A stretch of DNA of 64,000 nucleotides from Castellaniella daejeonensis (GTDB taxonomy: Bacteria > Pseudomonadota > Gammaproteobacteria > Burkholderiales > Burkholderiaceae_B). The first letter of the stretch is position 1. Every line of letters starts with the position of its first letter. The position numbers and the translations under genes are program-made. Of the stretch, positions 56,704 to 64,000 are shown one piece after another. The stretch is from positions 744,001 through 808,000 of the forward strand of contig NZ_BAAAFN010000015.1 in assembly GCF_039523555.1 (NCBI RefSeq). Reading direction: 5' to 3'. Under the pieces are notes generated by a model. That model had not been told where the DNA came from and did not search any database. It saw only the letters and a program-made list of their open reading frames with translations.

Positions 56704-56752
56704 GGAAGGGGCGGGTTGGTTCAACGGAATGCCGGGGCTTGGGGGCTGAATC

Positions 56753-58501
56753 CTAGGGCTTCAGGCGCAGCAGGCGGAACATCTCGTGGCGGTCGGGTTC
56801 GCGGCGGCCTTCCCAGAGGGCGGGATGGTCCGCCAGCCAGGCCTGGCCCGATTGCAGGCTGCGGGGGCTGACCTGCTGCAGCAGCAGCGGGCAGTCGTCG
56901 TCGAAGCTGAACTCGATGCCGTTGAATACCAGGAACGAGGCACGCTGGCCGCTGCCCAGGCCCTGGGTGCGGATGCATTCGCCGGGCTGGCGGTGCTGTG
57001 CCAGGGCCGATGCCAGGGATGCCGAGACGTCGCGGTAGCTGCGCGCGTAGTCGAGCGCGGGCATCCACAGTGTGGCCAGCAGCAGCCAGGTGGTGATCAG
57101 GCCCCCGGCCGAGAGCGCCGTGCCGCGCCACAGGCCGGCCGGATGGCTGCGCAGGCGCCAGCGCACCAGGGCGATCCAGGCCAGGGTGCCGAGGACGGCG
57201 AAGACCGTGGCGGGCCAGGCGACGTGGGGGTCGAAGCCCCGGGTCTGGCGGGTGATGTTGGCGGCGATCTGGGCGGGCCAGCCGGCCTGCAGGGCCACCC
57301 AACCCAGCCACACGGTGGCGGCCGTCAGTGAAAAGCACATCACCGCGAACCAGTCCAGGGTATTGATCACGCCGCGCCGCAGGGTCGGCAGGGCGAAGGC
57401 CGCCAGGACGGCGCAGGGCACGGCCAGGGTGCTGTATTCGGGTTCGAAGGGGTCGGCACTGGCCAGCAGGATCAGCAGCGCCCCCACGGCGAAGCCCAGC
57501 GGGATGCCGATGTGCGGGGCGCGGAACCAGCCGCGCCAGCGCCACAGCGCCAGCAGGGCCAGCGGCCAGGTCGGCCAGAGGAACCAGGGCAGGTCGCGCA
57601 GGATGCTGCCCCAGGCGCGGGCGCCGGGCCAGTCGAAGGCATTGCGCGTCCAGAGTAGCCAGCTTTCGGTCCAGTAGGGACCGAAGGCCCGGGCGGGAAT
57701 CCACCAGAGCAGGATCAGCGTGATCGCGATCAGGGCGCTGACGGCCAGCCATCTCCGTTCGGCCGCCAGGGCTCGGCCGGGCAGGAAGATCAGGGGCACG
57801 GCCAGGATCAGCGGCAGGCAGCCCAGCCAGCCGCGCGCCAGGAACGACAGCCCCACGGCCACGCCCAGGGTGGCGGCGCCCGAGACCGGATGGTCGAGCA
57901 TGCGGGCCACGGCATAGAAGGCCAGGGCCTGGCAGGCGATCACGGCGGGCACTTCGGACGTTTCGTGCATGCGCCAGACGATGCCGATCGTGGCCACGAT
58001 CAGCAGCAGGGCGGCATCGGCCAGCATCCGGCCGTAGTCGCGCGGGTTGGGTTCGCCGCCGAAAGGCAGGGCCAGCGGCTGGGATTCCGGACGCCGGCCC
58101 AGCAGGTAGGTGCCGTACCAGATCGAGCCGGTAAGCAGGGCGAACCACAGCAGGTTGGGCACGCGCGATGCGATGATGGCGGCGTCCAGGGGGCTGAAGA
58201 AAAGCTCGAACAGGGGGCGCAGCGCCCAGATGGAGAGGGCGCCGACCCAGGTGGCCAGCGGCCCGTCCTGGGCTTGCGCCAGGTGGCCGACCTGGGGCAG
58301 CAGCCAGGCATGGTCCTGGCCCGACAGGGCCGTGAGCATGGTGGCCAGGCCGGTGACGTCGTCGGTCTTCCAGGGGTCGCGATAGAACAGGCCCGCCAGG
58401 ATGTAGACCAGGCCGACGCACAGCAGGAACGGCCTGGGCAGCTTGGCGGCGGCCGTGGCCGTCAGGCGGGCGGGTGTCGATCGCAGATCTTGGGACAGCA
58501 C
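56753..58501 (-). CDS. ArnT-like integral membrane glycosyltransferase (GT-C fold)
   Basis: A 582-residue protein with about twelve membrane segments. The N-terminal luminal loop FYRDPWKTDDVTGLATMLTALSGQD carries an acidic pair like the GT-C catalytic site, and IASRVPNLLWFALLTGSIWYGTYLLGRR follows. A C-terminal soluble periplasmic domain begins around SYRDVSASLASALAQ. ArnT-type enzymes transfer sugars from undecaprenyl carriers to lipid A or other glycolipids. The donor and acceptor here are unknown. The GTG start at 58501 is the only reasonable one before the first membrane segment. It lies between the MATE gene and rpmE2. Confidence 0.78.
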   Translation of the reverse strand: MLSQDLRSTPARLTATAAAKLPRPFLLCVGLVYILAGLFYRDPWKTDDVTGLATMLTALSGQDHAWLLPQVGHLAQAQDGPLATWVGALSIWALRPLFELFFSPLDAAIIASRVPNLLWFALLTGSIWYGTYLLGRRPESQPLALPFGGEPNPRDYGRMLADAALLLIVATIGIVWRMHETSEVPAVIACQALAFYAVARMLDHPVSGAATLGVAVGLSFLARGWLGCLPLILAVPLIFLPGRALAAERRWLAVSALIAITLILLWWIPARAFGPYWTESWLLWTRNAFDWPGARAWGSILRDLPWFLWPTWPLALLALWRWRGWFRAPHIGIPLGFAVGALLILLASADPFEPEYSTLAVPCAVLAAFALPTLRRGVINTLDWFAVMCFSLTAATVWLGWVALQAGWPAQIAANITRQTRGFDPHVAWPATVFAVLGTLAWIALVRWRLRSHPAGLWRGTALSAGGLITTWLLLATLWMPALDYARSYRDVSASLASALAQHRQPGECIRTQGLGSGQRASFLVFNGIEFSFDDDCPLLLQQVSPRSLQSGQAWLADHPALWEGRREPDRHEMFRLLRLKP

Positions 58502-58551
58502 CGGGGAAGCACCAGAAAAAAGGGGCGGATGAATGCGCCCATGTTAAATGA

Positions 58552-58577
58552 AAAAGGCAGCCGGACGGCTGCCTTTT
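58552..58577 (-). terminator. Terminator of rpmE2
   Basis: AAAAGGCAGCCG (58552-58563) / CGGCTGCCTTTT (58566-58577), a 12-bp arm palindrome with a tight loop; on the reverse strand it is followed by a T-run. It lies 17 bp after the rpmE2 stop. Confidence 0.8.
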
Positions 58578-58594
58578 GGAACTGCACGCTGCGC

Positions 58595-58855
58595 TTACTT
58601 CTTGACCGTGCCGGCGGTGCGGGCGAAACGGGCGCGGAACTTTTCCACGCGGCCGGTTTCGACGATGCGGGTCTGGGCGCCGGTGTAGAAGGGATGCGAT
58701 TCCGAGGTGACGTCGCACTTGAAGAGCGGGTAGGTCTTGCCGTCGATCTCGGTGGTTTCGCGCGAATTCAGCGCGGAACGCGAGATGAACTTGTTGCCGG
58801 TCTGCAGGTCGAGGAACACGACCTCGCGGTACTCGGGATGAATGCCTTCTTTCAT
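58595..58855 (-). CDS. rpmE2: 50S ribosomal protein L31, type B
   Basis: An 86-residue protein. MKEGIHPEYREVVFLDLQTGNKFISRSALNSRET and FKCDVTSESHPFYTGAQTRIVETGRVEKFRARF are the type B signature. Only one cysteine is left, so the zinc site is lost: this is the zinc-independent paralog that many bacteria express when Zur is inactive. No Zur box is evident upstream. ATG at 58855; the in-frame extension to 58939 is rejected. Confidence 0.95.
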   Translation of the reverse strand: MKEGIHPEYREVVFLDLQTGNKFISRSALNSRETTEIDGKTYPLFKCDVTSESHPFYTGAQTRIVETGRVEKFRARFARTAGTVKK

Positions 58856-59088
58856 GATGGAATCCGTGGGTAGATGATAGGGGACCGCCAGCCGGATGGA
58901 CGCGAAATGCCTCTGCCAAAAGAAGATGGCTCGCATCAAAATCCTGGCAACGTATCCAAGATAAGCCCACCATTCTACTACGCGAAAGAACGAAGGTCCA
59001 GGGGCGTGGTCGTCATGCCGGGCGAACCGCGGCGGCCGGCCGGGACGCCCCCGATCCCTGCCCGGGGCACGTTCAGATCTGGTCCCGT
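58856..59088. other. 233-bp intergenic region between rpmE2 and radC
   Basis: It contains the rpmE2 promoter area (no box matched convincingly) and the tandem repeat behind radC. Otherwise nothing gene-like is seen. Confidence 0.3.
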
Positions 59089-59102
59089 TCAGACCTGGCC
59101 CC
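59071..59102. repeat. 16-bp imperfect tandem repeat at the radC 3' end
   Basis: GTTCAGATCTGGTCCC (59071-59086) is followed directly by GTTCAGACCTGGCCCC (59087-59102), two mismatches. The second copy contains the radC stop and last codons, so the first copy looks like a duplication of the gene end. Confidence 0.7.
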
Positions 59103-59766
59103 GTTCCGCCAGGGACGTGACCTCGGTGGCGCCGACGATCAGGTGGTCCAGCAGCTGGATGTCGACCAGGGCCAGGGCCTGCTTCAGCTGGCGCGTCAGG
59201 GCGATGTCGGCCGGACTGGGTTCGGCCAGGCCCGACGGGTGGTTATGGGCCAGGATCAGGGCGGCGGCATGGTGCCCGAGCGCGGCTTTCACGACCTCGC
59301 GCGGGTAGACCGAGGCATGCGCCAGCGTGCCGCGCGCGACCTCGGCGCATTCGATCAGCTGCAGCTGGCTGTCCAGGAAAAGGGCGATGCAATGCTCCAC
59401 CCGCAGGTGGGCCAGGCGCAGGGCGCAGAACTGCTTGACCCGGCCGGGCTGGTTCAGGGCGCGGCCGCTGCGCAGCGGTTCCTCGACAGCGCGGCGGCTG
59501 AGTTCCTGGACCGCCAGCAACTCGCAGGTCTTGGCCGCGCCCATGCCGGGAAAGGCCAGCAGCGCCGAGGAATCCGCCGCCAGCAGGCGGCGCAGACCGC
59601 CGAAATGCTCGATCATCCGGCGCCCCATCTCGACGGCGTCGCGGCCGCGCGTGCCGGTGCGCAGCAGGACCGCCAGCAGCTCGGCCGACGTCAGCGCCTG
59701 CGCGCCGTGCCGCAGCAGGCGTTCCCTGGGACGCTCGGAACAGGGGGATCGGGTGTCTTGCGGCAT
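59089..59766 (-). CDS. radC: RadC family protein (JAB/MPN+ domain)
   Basis: A 225-residue protein. The N-terminal RadC helix-hairpin part (RERLLRHGAQALTSAELLAVLLRTGTRGRDAVEMGRRM) is followed by the JAMM metallo-domain with EVARGTLAHASVYPREVVKAAL and the metal motif HNHPSG at 174-179. Once thought to act in DNA repair, it is now regarded as a JAMM protein of uncertain role. Start ATG at 59766; the in-frame extension to 59826 overlaps fkpB upstream DNA. Divergent from fkpB. Confidence 0.92.
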   Translation of the reverse strand: MPQDTRSPCSERPRERLLRHGAQALTSAELLAVLLRTGTRGRDAVEMGRRMIEHFGGLRRLLAADSSALLAFPGMGAAKTCELLAVQELSRRAVEEPLRSGRALNQPGRVKQFCALRLAHLRVEHCIALFLDSQLQLIECAEVARGTLAHASVYPREVVKAALGHHAAALILAHNHPSGLAEPSPADIALTRQLKQALALVDIQLLDHLIVGATEVTSLAERGQV

Positions 59767-59816
59767 GTTAGGCTCTAGAATGTAGGGGTTTGCATTGAAT
59801 CCTTCACGGGGGCATT

Positions 59817-60287
59817 TTGACCTCAACTCAAGCCGCGCAGCATGTCCGGCCGGACTCTTACGTCACGCTGCACTACCGCATCGAACTGCTGACGGGCCCC
59901 GGCGCCGGCACCGTCTTCGTCGACACCTTCCTGGATCGGCCCGCCACCCTGCAGATGGGCATCGGCCAATGGGCGCCGGGCATCGAGGCCCTGCTGCTGG
60001 AACGCGCAGAAGGCGAGCACTTCACCGCCGACCTGCCGGCCGCCCAGGCCTACGGCGAACGCAACCCCGAACTGCTGCGCTGGGTCGGGCGCGACGAAAT
60101 GGCGCGCAACGCGCCGCCCGACACCGAATTCGAGGCGGGCGACATGGTCGAATTCGTGGCACCCAACGGCGGCCGCTATTCCGGCGTGCTCAAGACCCTG
60201 CGGGACGACGCGGCCCTGTTCGACTTCAACCATCCCCTGGCGGGCATCGACCTGCAGGTCGAAGTCAAGATCCTGGGGGTGCTGTGA
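59817..60287 (+). CDS. fkpB: FKBP-type peptidyl-prolyl cis-trans isomerase, FkpB/SlpA type
   Basis: A 156-residue FKBP with the SlpA-like layout. VRPDSYVTLHYRIELLTGPGAGTVFVDTFLDRPATLQMGIGQWAPGIEALLLER carries the FKBP core (Y22, FxxxxF-like region). The insert-in-flap domain has GEHFTADLPAAQAYGERNPELL. Start is TTG at 59817, supported by GGGGG 5 bases upstream. Its stop lies just before ispH; fkpB-ispH is a conserved pair in proteobacteria. Confidence 0.9.
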   Translation: MTSTQAAQHVRPDSYVTLHYRIELLTGPGAGTVFVDTFLDRPATLQMGIGQWAPGIEALLLERAEGEHFTADLPAAQAYGERNPELLRWVGRDEMARNAPPDTEFEAGDMVEFVAPNGGRYSGVLKTLRDDAALFDFNHPLAGIDLQVEVKILGVL

Positions 60288-60301
60288 TCGAGGACCGCTC
60301 C

Positions 60302-61270
60302 ATGCCTGCGCTGTCCGGTGGCGAGGCTGCCGGCGCCGAGATCGTCCTGGCACAGCCGCGCGGTTTCTGCGCCGGCGTGGACCGGGCCATCGAGATCGTC
60401 GAGCGCGCACTGGAAATCCACGGGGCGCCGATCTACGTGCGCCACGAAATCGTGCACAACCGCTACGTGGTCGAAGACCTGCGCGCCAAGGGCGCCGTCT
60501 TCATCGACGAACTCGAAGACGCCCCCGCAGGCGCGATCGTGATCTTCTCGGCGCACGGCGTCTCGCGCGCCGTCCGCGCCGAGGCCGAACAGCGCGGTCA
60601 GCGCATCTTCGACGCCACGTGTCCGCTGGTCACCAAGGTCCACGTCGAGGTCGCCCGCATGCGCAAGGAAGGCCGCGAGGTCATCATGATCGGCCACCGG
60701 GGGCACCCCGAAGTCGAGGGCACGCTGGGCCAGGCCGACGACGGCATGTATCTGGTCGAGTCGGTGGAAGACGTCCAGGCCCTCCAGGTCCGTGATCCGG
60801 ACCGGCTTGCCTTCGTGACCCAGACCACGCTGTCCATCGACGATGCCGCCCAGGTGGCGGCCGCCTTGCGCGCGCGCTTTCCCGGGATCGCCGAGCCCAA
60901 GAAAAGCGACATCTGCTACGCCACGCAGAATCGCCAGGATGCCGTGCGCGTCATGGCGCCCCAATGCGATCTGGTGCTGGTGGTCGGCAGTCCGAACAGT
61001 TCCAATTCCAACCGGCTGCGCGAAGTGGCCGAGCGCAAGGGCGTGACCGCCTACCTGATCGACGATCCCGGCATGATCGATCCCGAATGGCTGCGCGACG
61101 CCCGGCGCGTCGGCGTGACTGCCGGGGCTTCCGCGCCTGAAGTCCTGGTGCGGCAGGTGATCGACCGCCTGAAAGAACTGGGCGCGCGTTCCGTGCGCCC
61201 CCTGGACGGGGTGCGCGAGCAGGTCGCCTTTCCCCTGCCGCGCGAACTGTCCCGCAAACGGGTGGAATGA
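60302..61270 (+). CDS. ispH: 4-hydroxy-3-methylbut-2-enyl diphosphate reductase
   Basis: Last step of the MEP isoprenoid pathway, a 4Fe-4S enzyme. In 322 residues the cluster cysteines are C23 (PRGFCAGV), C107 (DATCPLV) and C205 (SDICYATQ). HEIVHNRYVVEDLRAKGAVFIDE and SPNSSNSNRLREVAE are further signatures. ATG at 60302 is preceded by CGAGGA; a GTG at 60284 overlapping the fkpB stop would add six residues. The stop overlaps the next start (ATGA, 61267-61270). Confidence 0.97.
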   Translation: MPALSGGEAAGAEIVLAQPRGFCAGVDRAIEIVERALEIHGAPIYVRHEIVHNRYVVEDLRAKGAVFIDELEDAPAGAIVIFSAHGVSRAVRAEAEQRGQRIFDATCPLVTKVHVEVARMRKEGREVIMIGHRGHPEVEGTLGQADDGMYLVESVEDVQALQVRDPDRLAFVTQTTLSIDDAAQVAAALRARFPGIAEPKKSDICYATQNRQDAVRVMAPQCDLVLVVGSPNSSNSNRLREVAERKGVTAYLIDDPGMIDPEWLRDARRVGVTAGASAPEVLVRQVIDRLKELGARSVRPLDGVREQVAFPLPRELSRKRVE

Positions 61271-62166
61271 CCATGAAGATCGGATTCTGTGGCCTGGGCC
61301 GCATGGGCGTGCCCATGGTGCGGCGGCTGTTGCAGGCCGGGCACGAGGTCCATGTGTGGAACCGCTCGCCCGGCCCCCTGCGCGATATCCAGGCGGCCGG
61401 GGCCCGGGTCGGCGCCAGCCCGCGCGAGCTGGGCGAGCGGTGTGCCTGGGTCGCACTGTGCCTGTTCGACGCGGCGGCGGTGCGTGACGTGGTGTTCGGC
61501 CCCGACGGCCTGGCGCAGGCCGCGACGCTGGAATTGCTGATCGATCATTCCTCGATCCCGCCGGACGAGACCCGTGAATTTTCCGGGCGGCTTGCCCGGG
61601 CCAACGGCGCCGTCTGGCTGGATGCGCCGGTGTCCGGCGGCACCGGCGGCGCCGCGGCGGGCACCCTGGCCATCATGGCGGGCGGCCCGGCCGATGTCTG
61701 CGCCCGGGCGACGCCGCTGCTCATGGCCTATGCCAGCCGCGTGACCCACATGGGGCCGGTGGGCAGCGGCCAGGTGGCCAAGCTCTGCAACCAGACCATC
61801 GTCACCACCACGGTCGCCGCCATCGCCGAATCCATCGCCCTGGCGCGGGATGCCGGCGTCGATGCGGCCCGCCTGGCCGAAGCCCTGGCGGGCGGCTGGG
61901 CCGATTCCACGCTGCTGCAGATCTTCGTGCCGCGCATGACCCAGGCGCCCGGGCCCGCGCAGGCCACCCTGGACACCATGCTCAAGGACCTGGATACCGT
62001 GGCCGCGCTGGCGCGCGCCCAGGGGACCGCCATGCCGGTGGCCACCGCAGCCGGGCAAAGCTACCGCCTGGCCAGCCGCCGGGGCCTGGGGGCAGAAGAC
62101 GCCGCGCAACTGATCCGGTTGCATGACCGCGCCTCCGGGCGCACCGACGGAGTAGATTCCCCATGA
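61267..62166 (+). CDS. NAD(P)-dependent beta-hydroxyacid dehydrogenase family protein
   Basis: A 299-residue protein of the 3-hydroxyisobutyrate/tartronate-semialdehyde reductase family. The N-terminal Rossmann motif IGFCGLGRMGVPMVRRLLQAGHEV (4-27) includes FxGLGxMG. The substrate-binding DAPVSGGTGGAAAGTLAIMAGG and catalytic Lys in GSGQVAKLCNQTIVTTTVAAIAES follow. The DNA before and after overlaps both neighbours (ATGA each), so it sits in a tightly packed operon. Substrate unknown; mmsB-like activity is possible. Confidence 0.9.
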   Translation: MTMKIGFCGLGRMGVPMVRRLLQAGHEVHVWNRSPGPLRDIQAAGARVGASPRELGERCAWVALCLFDAAAVRDVVFGPDGLAQAATLELLIDHSSIPPDETREFSGRLARANGAVWLDAPVSGGTGGAAAGTLAIMAGGPADVCARATPLLMAYASRVTHMGPVGSGQVAKLCNQTIVTTTVAAIAESIALARDAGVDAARLAEALAGGWADSTLLQIFVPRMTQAPGPAQATLDTMLKDLDTVAALARAQGTAMPVATAAGQSYRLASRRGLGAEDAAQLIRLHDRASGRTDGVDSP

Positions 62167-63608
62167 CCCGACGTTCCCTGAAGACCGCAGCCGGCCTGGC
62201 GGCCGTCCTGGCACTCGCTTACACGGGTTCTTCCTGGTATGCCGGTCGCCTGGCGCAGGAACGCATCGAGGCCTGGGTGGCGCAGGCCAACCAGGAAATC
62301 GCCGCTCAGTGGTCGTCTCCCGACCCGCATCCCGTCCTGTCGATCCAGGAATACCGGCGCGGGGTGTTTTCCTCGGACGTCCGCTACGTCTTCCAGTTCC
62401 GCGACGACGAAGGCCGGGACCAGAACCTGGGCCTGCATGACGCCCTGGCGCACGGTCCCTGGCCGTGGGCCGCCGTGCGCCAGGGCGAATGGCGGCCCAT
62501 CGCCGCCCTGAGCCTGATCGAACCCTTGCCGGGCGCGTTGTGGCAGCCCTGGTTCGATGCGCAGCCGGCCGGCCAGGCACCCTGGACGCTGCAGTCCAGG
62601 ATCGGTTTCGACGGGCGTGTCGCGGCGGTCTGGCGCCTGCAGCCGGTCCGGCTGGCCGGCGACCGGCTGGATTTCAGCGGCGGCGAGGCACAGATCGACT
62701 ACGATCCCCGCACGCGCGAGGCCACCGTATCCGGGCACGCCGACCAACTGGCCGCGTTCGATGCCGATTCCGGGGTCCGGGTGCGGTTCGAAGGCCTGGA
62801 TTTCGACGGCCGCACGACCCGCAGCGGCGAGACCGACCTGCAATCCCGCCAGCAGGCCAGGTTCGGACGCATCCATCTCGACGTGCCCGATGCGCCCCAG
62901 GTGGCATTCGTGGGCCCGTCGCTGCGTTCCGATTCCGCCCGCACGGGCAGTCTGCTGGACAGCCGCCTTTCCTACGACCTGGGCCAACTTCAGGTCGACC
63001 GCCAGGACCTGGGCCGGATCACGCTGGCCCTGACCGCCGAGCACCTGGATGTGCCGGGGCTGCAGGCCCTGAGCAGCGAACTGGAGCGGTTGAGCGGCAC
63101 GGCCGAATCCGACGAGGGCCTGTCCGAACAGGACCAGCAGCGGTTGCGCGCCCTGGCCGTGCCGATCCTGGCGGCCGGTCCGCGCCTGTCGCTCGATGCC
63201 CTGCGCTGGGAAACGCCCCAGGGCACGAGCGAGCTCAAGGCTCTGGCCGAGTTCCGGCCGGCGCCCGAAGACGCCCCCGCGGACCTGGGCGGGCTGATCG
63301 AAAGCGGCATCCGGCAATTGTCGGCGCATCTGAGCCTTTCCAAACCCATGCTGCTGCAGGTCGTGCGCCAGACGCAGCAGGGAGAAGGCAGCCCCGACAT
63401 GACCGTGGCGCTGGTCAGCATGCTGTTCGACCAGTACACCGGCCGGCTGGAACGGCAGGGCCTGGTGCAGCGCCAGGGCGATACCCTCACGGCCGATTTC
63501 CGCTATGCCGACGGCCAGGTCGCGGCCAATGGCCGGGCCCTGTCGCCGGACGAGTTCGCCGCGCTGTTCGGCGGGCTGGCAGGCATGGGAGAGAGCCTGG
63601 GCGAATGA
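62163..63608 (+). CDS. DUF945 (YdgA) family protein
   Basis: A 481-residue protein with an N-terminal signal/anchor (RRSLKTAAGLAAVLALAYTGSSWYAG, residues 3-28). A long predicted-beta periplasmic domain follows: VLSIQEYRRGVFSSDVRYVFQF at about 58-80, typical of YdgA, and a conserved C-terminal part with LVQRQGDTLTADFRYADGQVAANGRAL. YdgA-type proteins are envelope proteins of unknown role. ATG overlaps the previous stop (ATGA, 62163-62166). Confidence 0.85.
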   Translation: MTRRSLKTAAGLAAVLALAYTGSSWYAGRLAQERIEAWVAQANQEIAAQWSSPDPHPVLSIQEYRRGVFSSDVRYVFQFRDDEGRDQNLGLHDALAHGPWPWAAVRQGEWRPIAALSLIEPLPGALWQPWFDAQPAGQAPWTLQSRIGFDGRVAAVWRLQPVRLAGDRLDFSGGEAQIDYDPRTREATVSGHADQLAAFDADSGVRVRFEGLDFDGRTTRSGETDLQSRQQARFGRIHLDVPDAPQVAFVGPSLRSDSARTGSLLDSRLSYDLGQLQVDRQDLGRITLALTAEHLDVPGLQALSSELERLSGTAESDEGLSEQDQQRLRALAVPILAAGPRLSLDALRWETPQGTSELKALAEFRPAPEDAPADLGGLIESGIRQLSAHLSLSKPMLLQVVRQTQQGEGSPDMTVALVSMLFDQYTGRLERQGLVQRQGDTLTADFRYADGQVAANGRALSPDEFAALFGGLAGMGESLGE

Positions 63609-63795
63609 ACCAGGCAGCCCGGGGCGGCGTTTCGCGAAAATTGCGCGGATCCCGACTCGGGTAATCCTTGATGCCCAGACCCTGGAGTGTGTTGGGTTTT
63701 CTGTGCTATGTTTCAAAAAATTTAGAGCAGAGAAGCAATACAACCCTGCCATCGAGTTTTTACGCCCACTCGTGGTCACACTCAAAGAGGTAACG
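63609..63795 (+). promoter_or_regulatory. 187-bp leader region before the dipeptide-type binding protein
   Basis: AT-rich around 63695-63740, as expected for a promoter; TTGGGT and TATGTT (about 63690-63710) are too close to be a good -35/-10 pair. An AAAGAGG ribosome site precedes the ATG. No terminator for the upstream gene is seen. Confidence 0.3.
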
Positions 63796-64000
63796 ATGAA
63801 CAAGATCTTCAAGCGGACGCTGGGCCTGGCCCTGGTGTCCATGGCCATGGCGAGTGCGCAGGCCGCCACCACGACCTACGTCTACTGTTCCGAAGGTTCA
63901 CCCGAAGGCTTCAACGCCGCGTTCTTCACGGCGGGCACGACCAACGACGCGACCCACCCCGTCTTCGACCGCCTGGTCGAATTCAAGGCCGGCACCACCG
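63796..64000 (+). CDS. Dipeptide/oligopeptide ABC transporter binding protein, N-terminal part
   Basis: 68 residues before the window ends. A Sec signal peptide MNKIFKRTLGLALVSMAMASAQA (cleavage about residue 23-24), then TTTYVYCSEGSPEGFNAAFFTAGTTNDATHPVFDRLVEFKAG. YCSEGSPEGFNP-type followed by VFDRLVEF is characteristic of DppA-like class C binding proteins. Permease and ATPase genes are expected downstream, outside the window. Confidence 0.9.
   Translation, partial: MNKIFKRTLGLALVSMAMASAQAATTTYVYCSEGSPEGFNAAFFTAGTTNDATHPVFDRLVEFKAGTT

Noticed and set aside
59795..60301. N-terminal extension of ispH over fkpB
   Set aside because: The region is coded by fkpB in another frame; IspH homology starts near 60302.

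Overview
This is a contiguous stretch of a high-GC betaproteobacterial chromosome. Gene content and order point to Burkholderiales, most likely the Alcaligenaceae (Bordetella/Achromobacter side): rnc-era-recO, pyrG-kdsA-eno-ftsB, leuS-lptE-holA-proA, pepA-holC opposite lptF, and a CysB regulator all match that group. The family assignment is inference from protein character and synteny. I see no rRNA, tRNA, CRISPR array, insertion sequence or prophage; the window looks like core genome with a few accessory insertions.

Layout. 1-4.6 kb: tail of rnc, era, a shortened recO, a RarD-type permease, and a divergent MocR regulator/YczE membrane protein pair. 4.6-9.7 kb: BI-1-like membrane protein, holC-pepA, lptF without an adjacent lptG, and a LysR regulator. 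9.8-18.9 kb: an orphan amino-acid-type binding protein with methylmalonate-semialdehyde dehydrogenase (mmsA), cysB, a complete LIV-type ABC importer (binding protein, livH, livM, livG, livF), and a Fur-box-controlled small DUF2325 protein. 18.9-25.3 kb: an NlpC/P60 lipoprotein, prpE, a UMF1-type permease and acs. 25.4-33.2 kb: GNAT, MarC, ETF-quinone oxidoreductase, a thioesterase, a 3-oxoacid CoA-transferase (scoAB), an aminopeptidase P and an exported dienelactone-hydrolase-like enzyme.

33.4-49.1 kb is mostly housekeeping: pyrG-kdsA-eno-ftsB forward; then a TadE-like orphan, hslO, an RDD protein, a 62-residue protein behind a palindrome-rich promoter, an RlmL-type methyltransferase, hemJ, proA, holA, lptE, leuS, rpmG and rpmB, all in reverse. 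49.2-55.3 kb: a Bcr/CflA exporter, a cyclopropane-fatty-acid-synthase-like methyltransferase, and a proX-proW-proV compatible-solute importer. 55.3-64 kb: a MATE exporter, an ArnT-like membrane glycosyltransferase, rpmE2, radC, then fkpB-ispH-oxidoreductase-DUF945 with stop/start overlaps, and the start of a dipeptide-type binding protein.

Functionally the accessory parts are dominated by organic-acid and amino-acid use: two importer binding proteins, MmsA, PrpE, Acs, ETF-QO and ScoAB all feed acyl-CoA and electron-transfer metabolism. No clearly new multi-gene system is visible. The most interesting unexplained signals are the Fur box exactly overlapping the promoter of a cysteine-rich DUF2325 protein, three overlapping palindromes on the promoter of the 62-residue protein, the orphan TadE-like protein, a 21-bp-phased direct repeat in front of a LysR gene, and a RecO that seems to lack its central segment.
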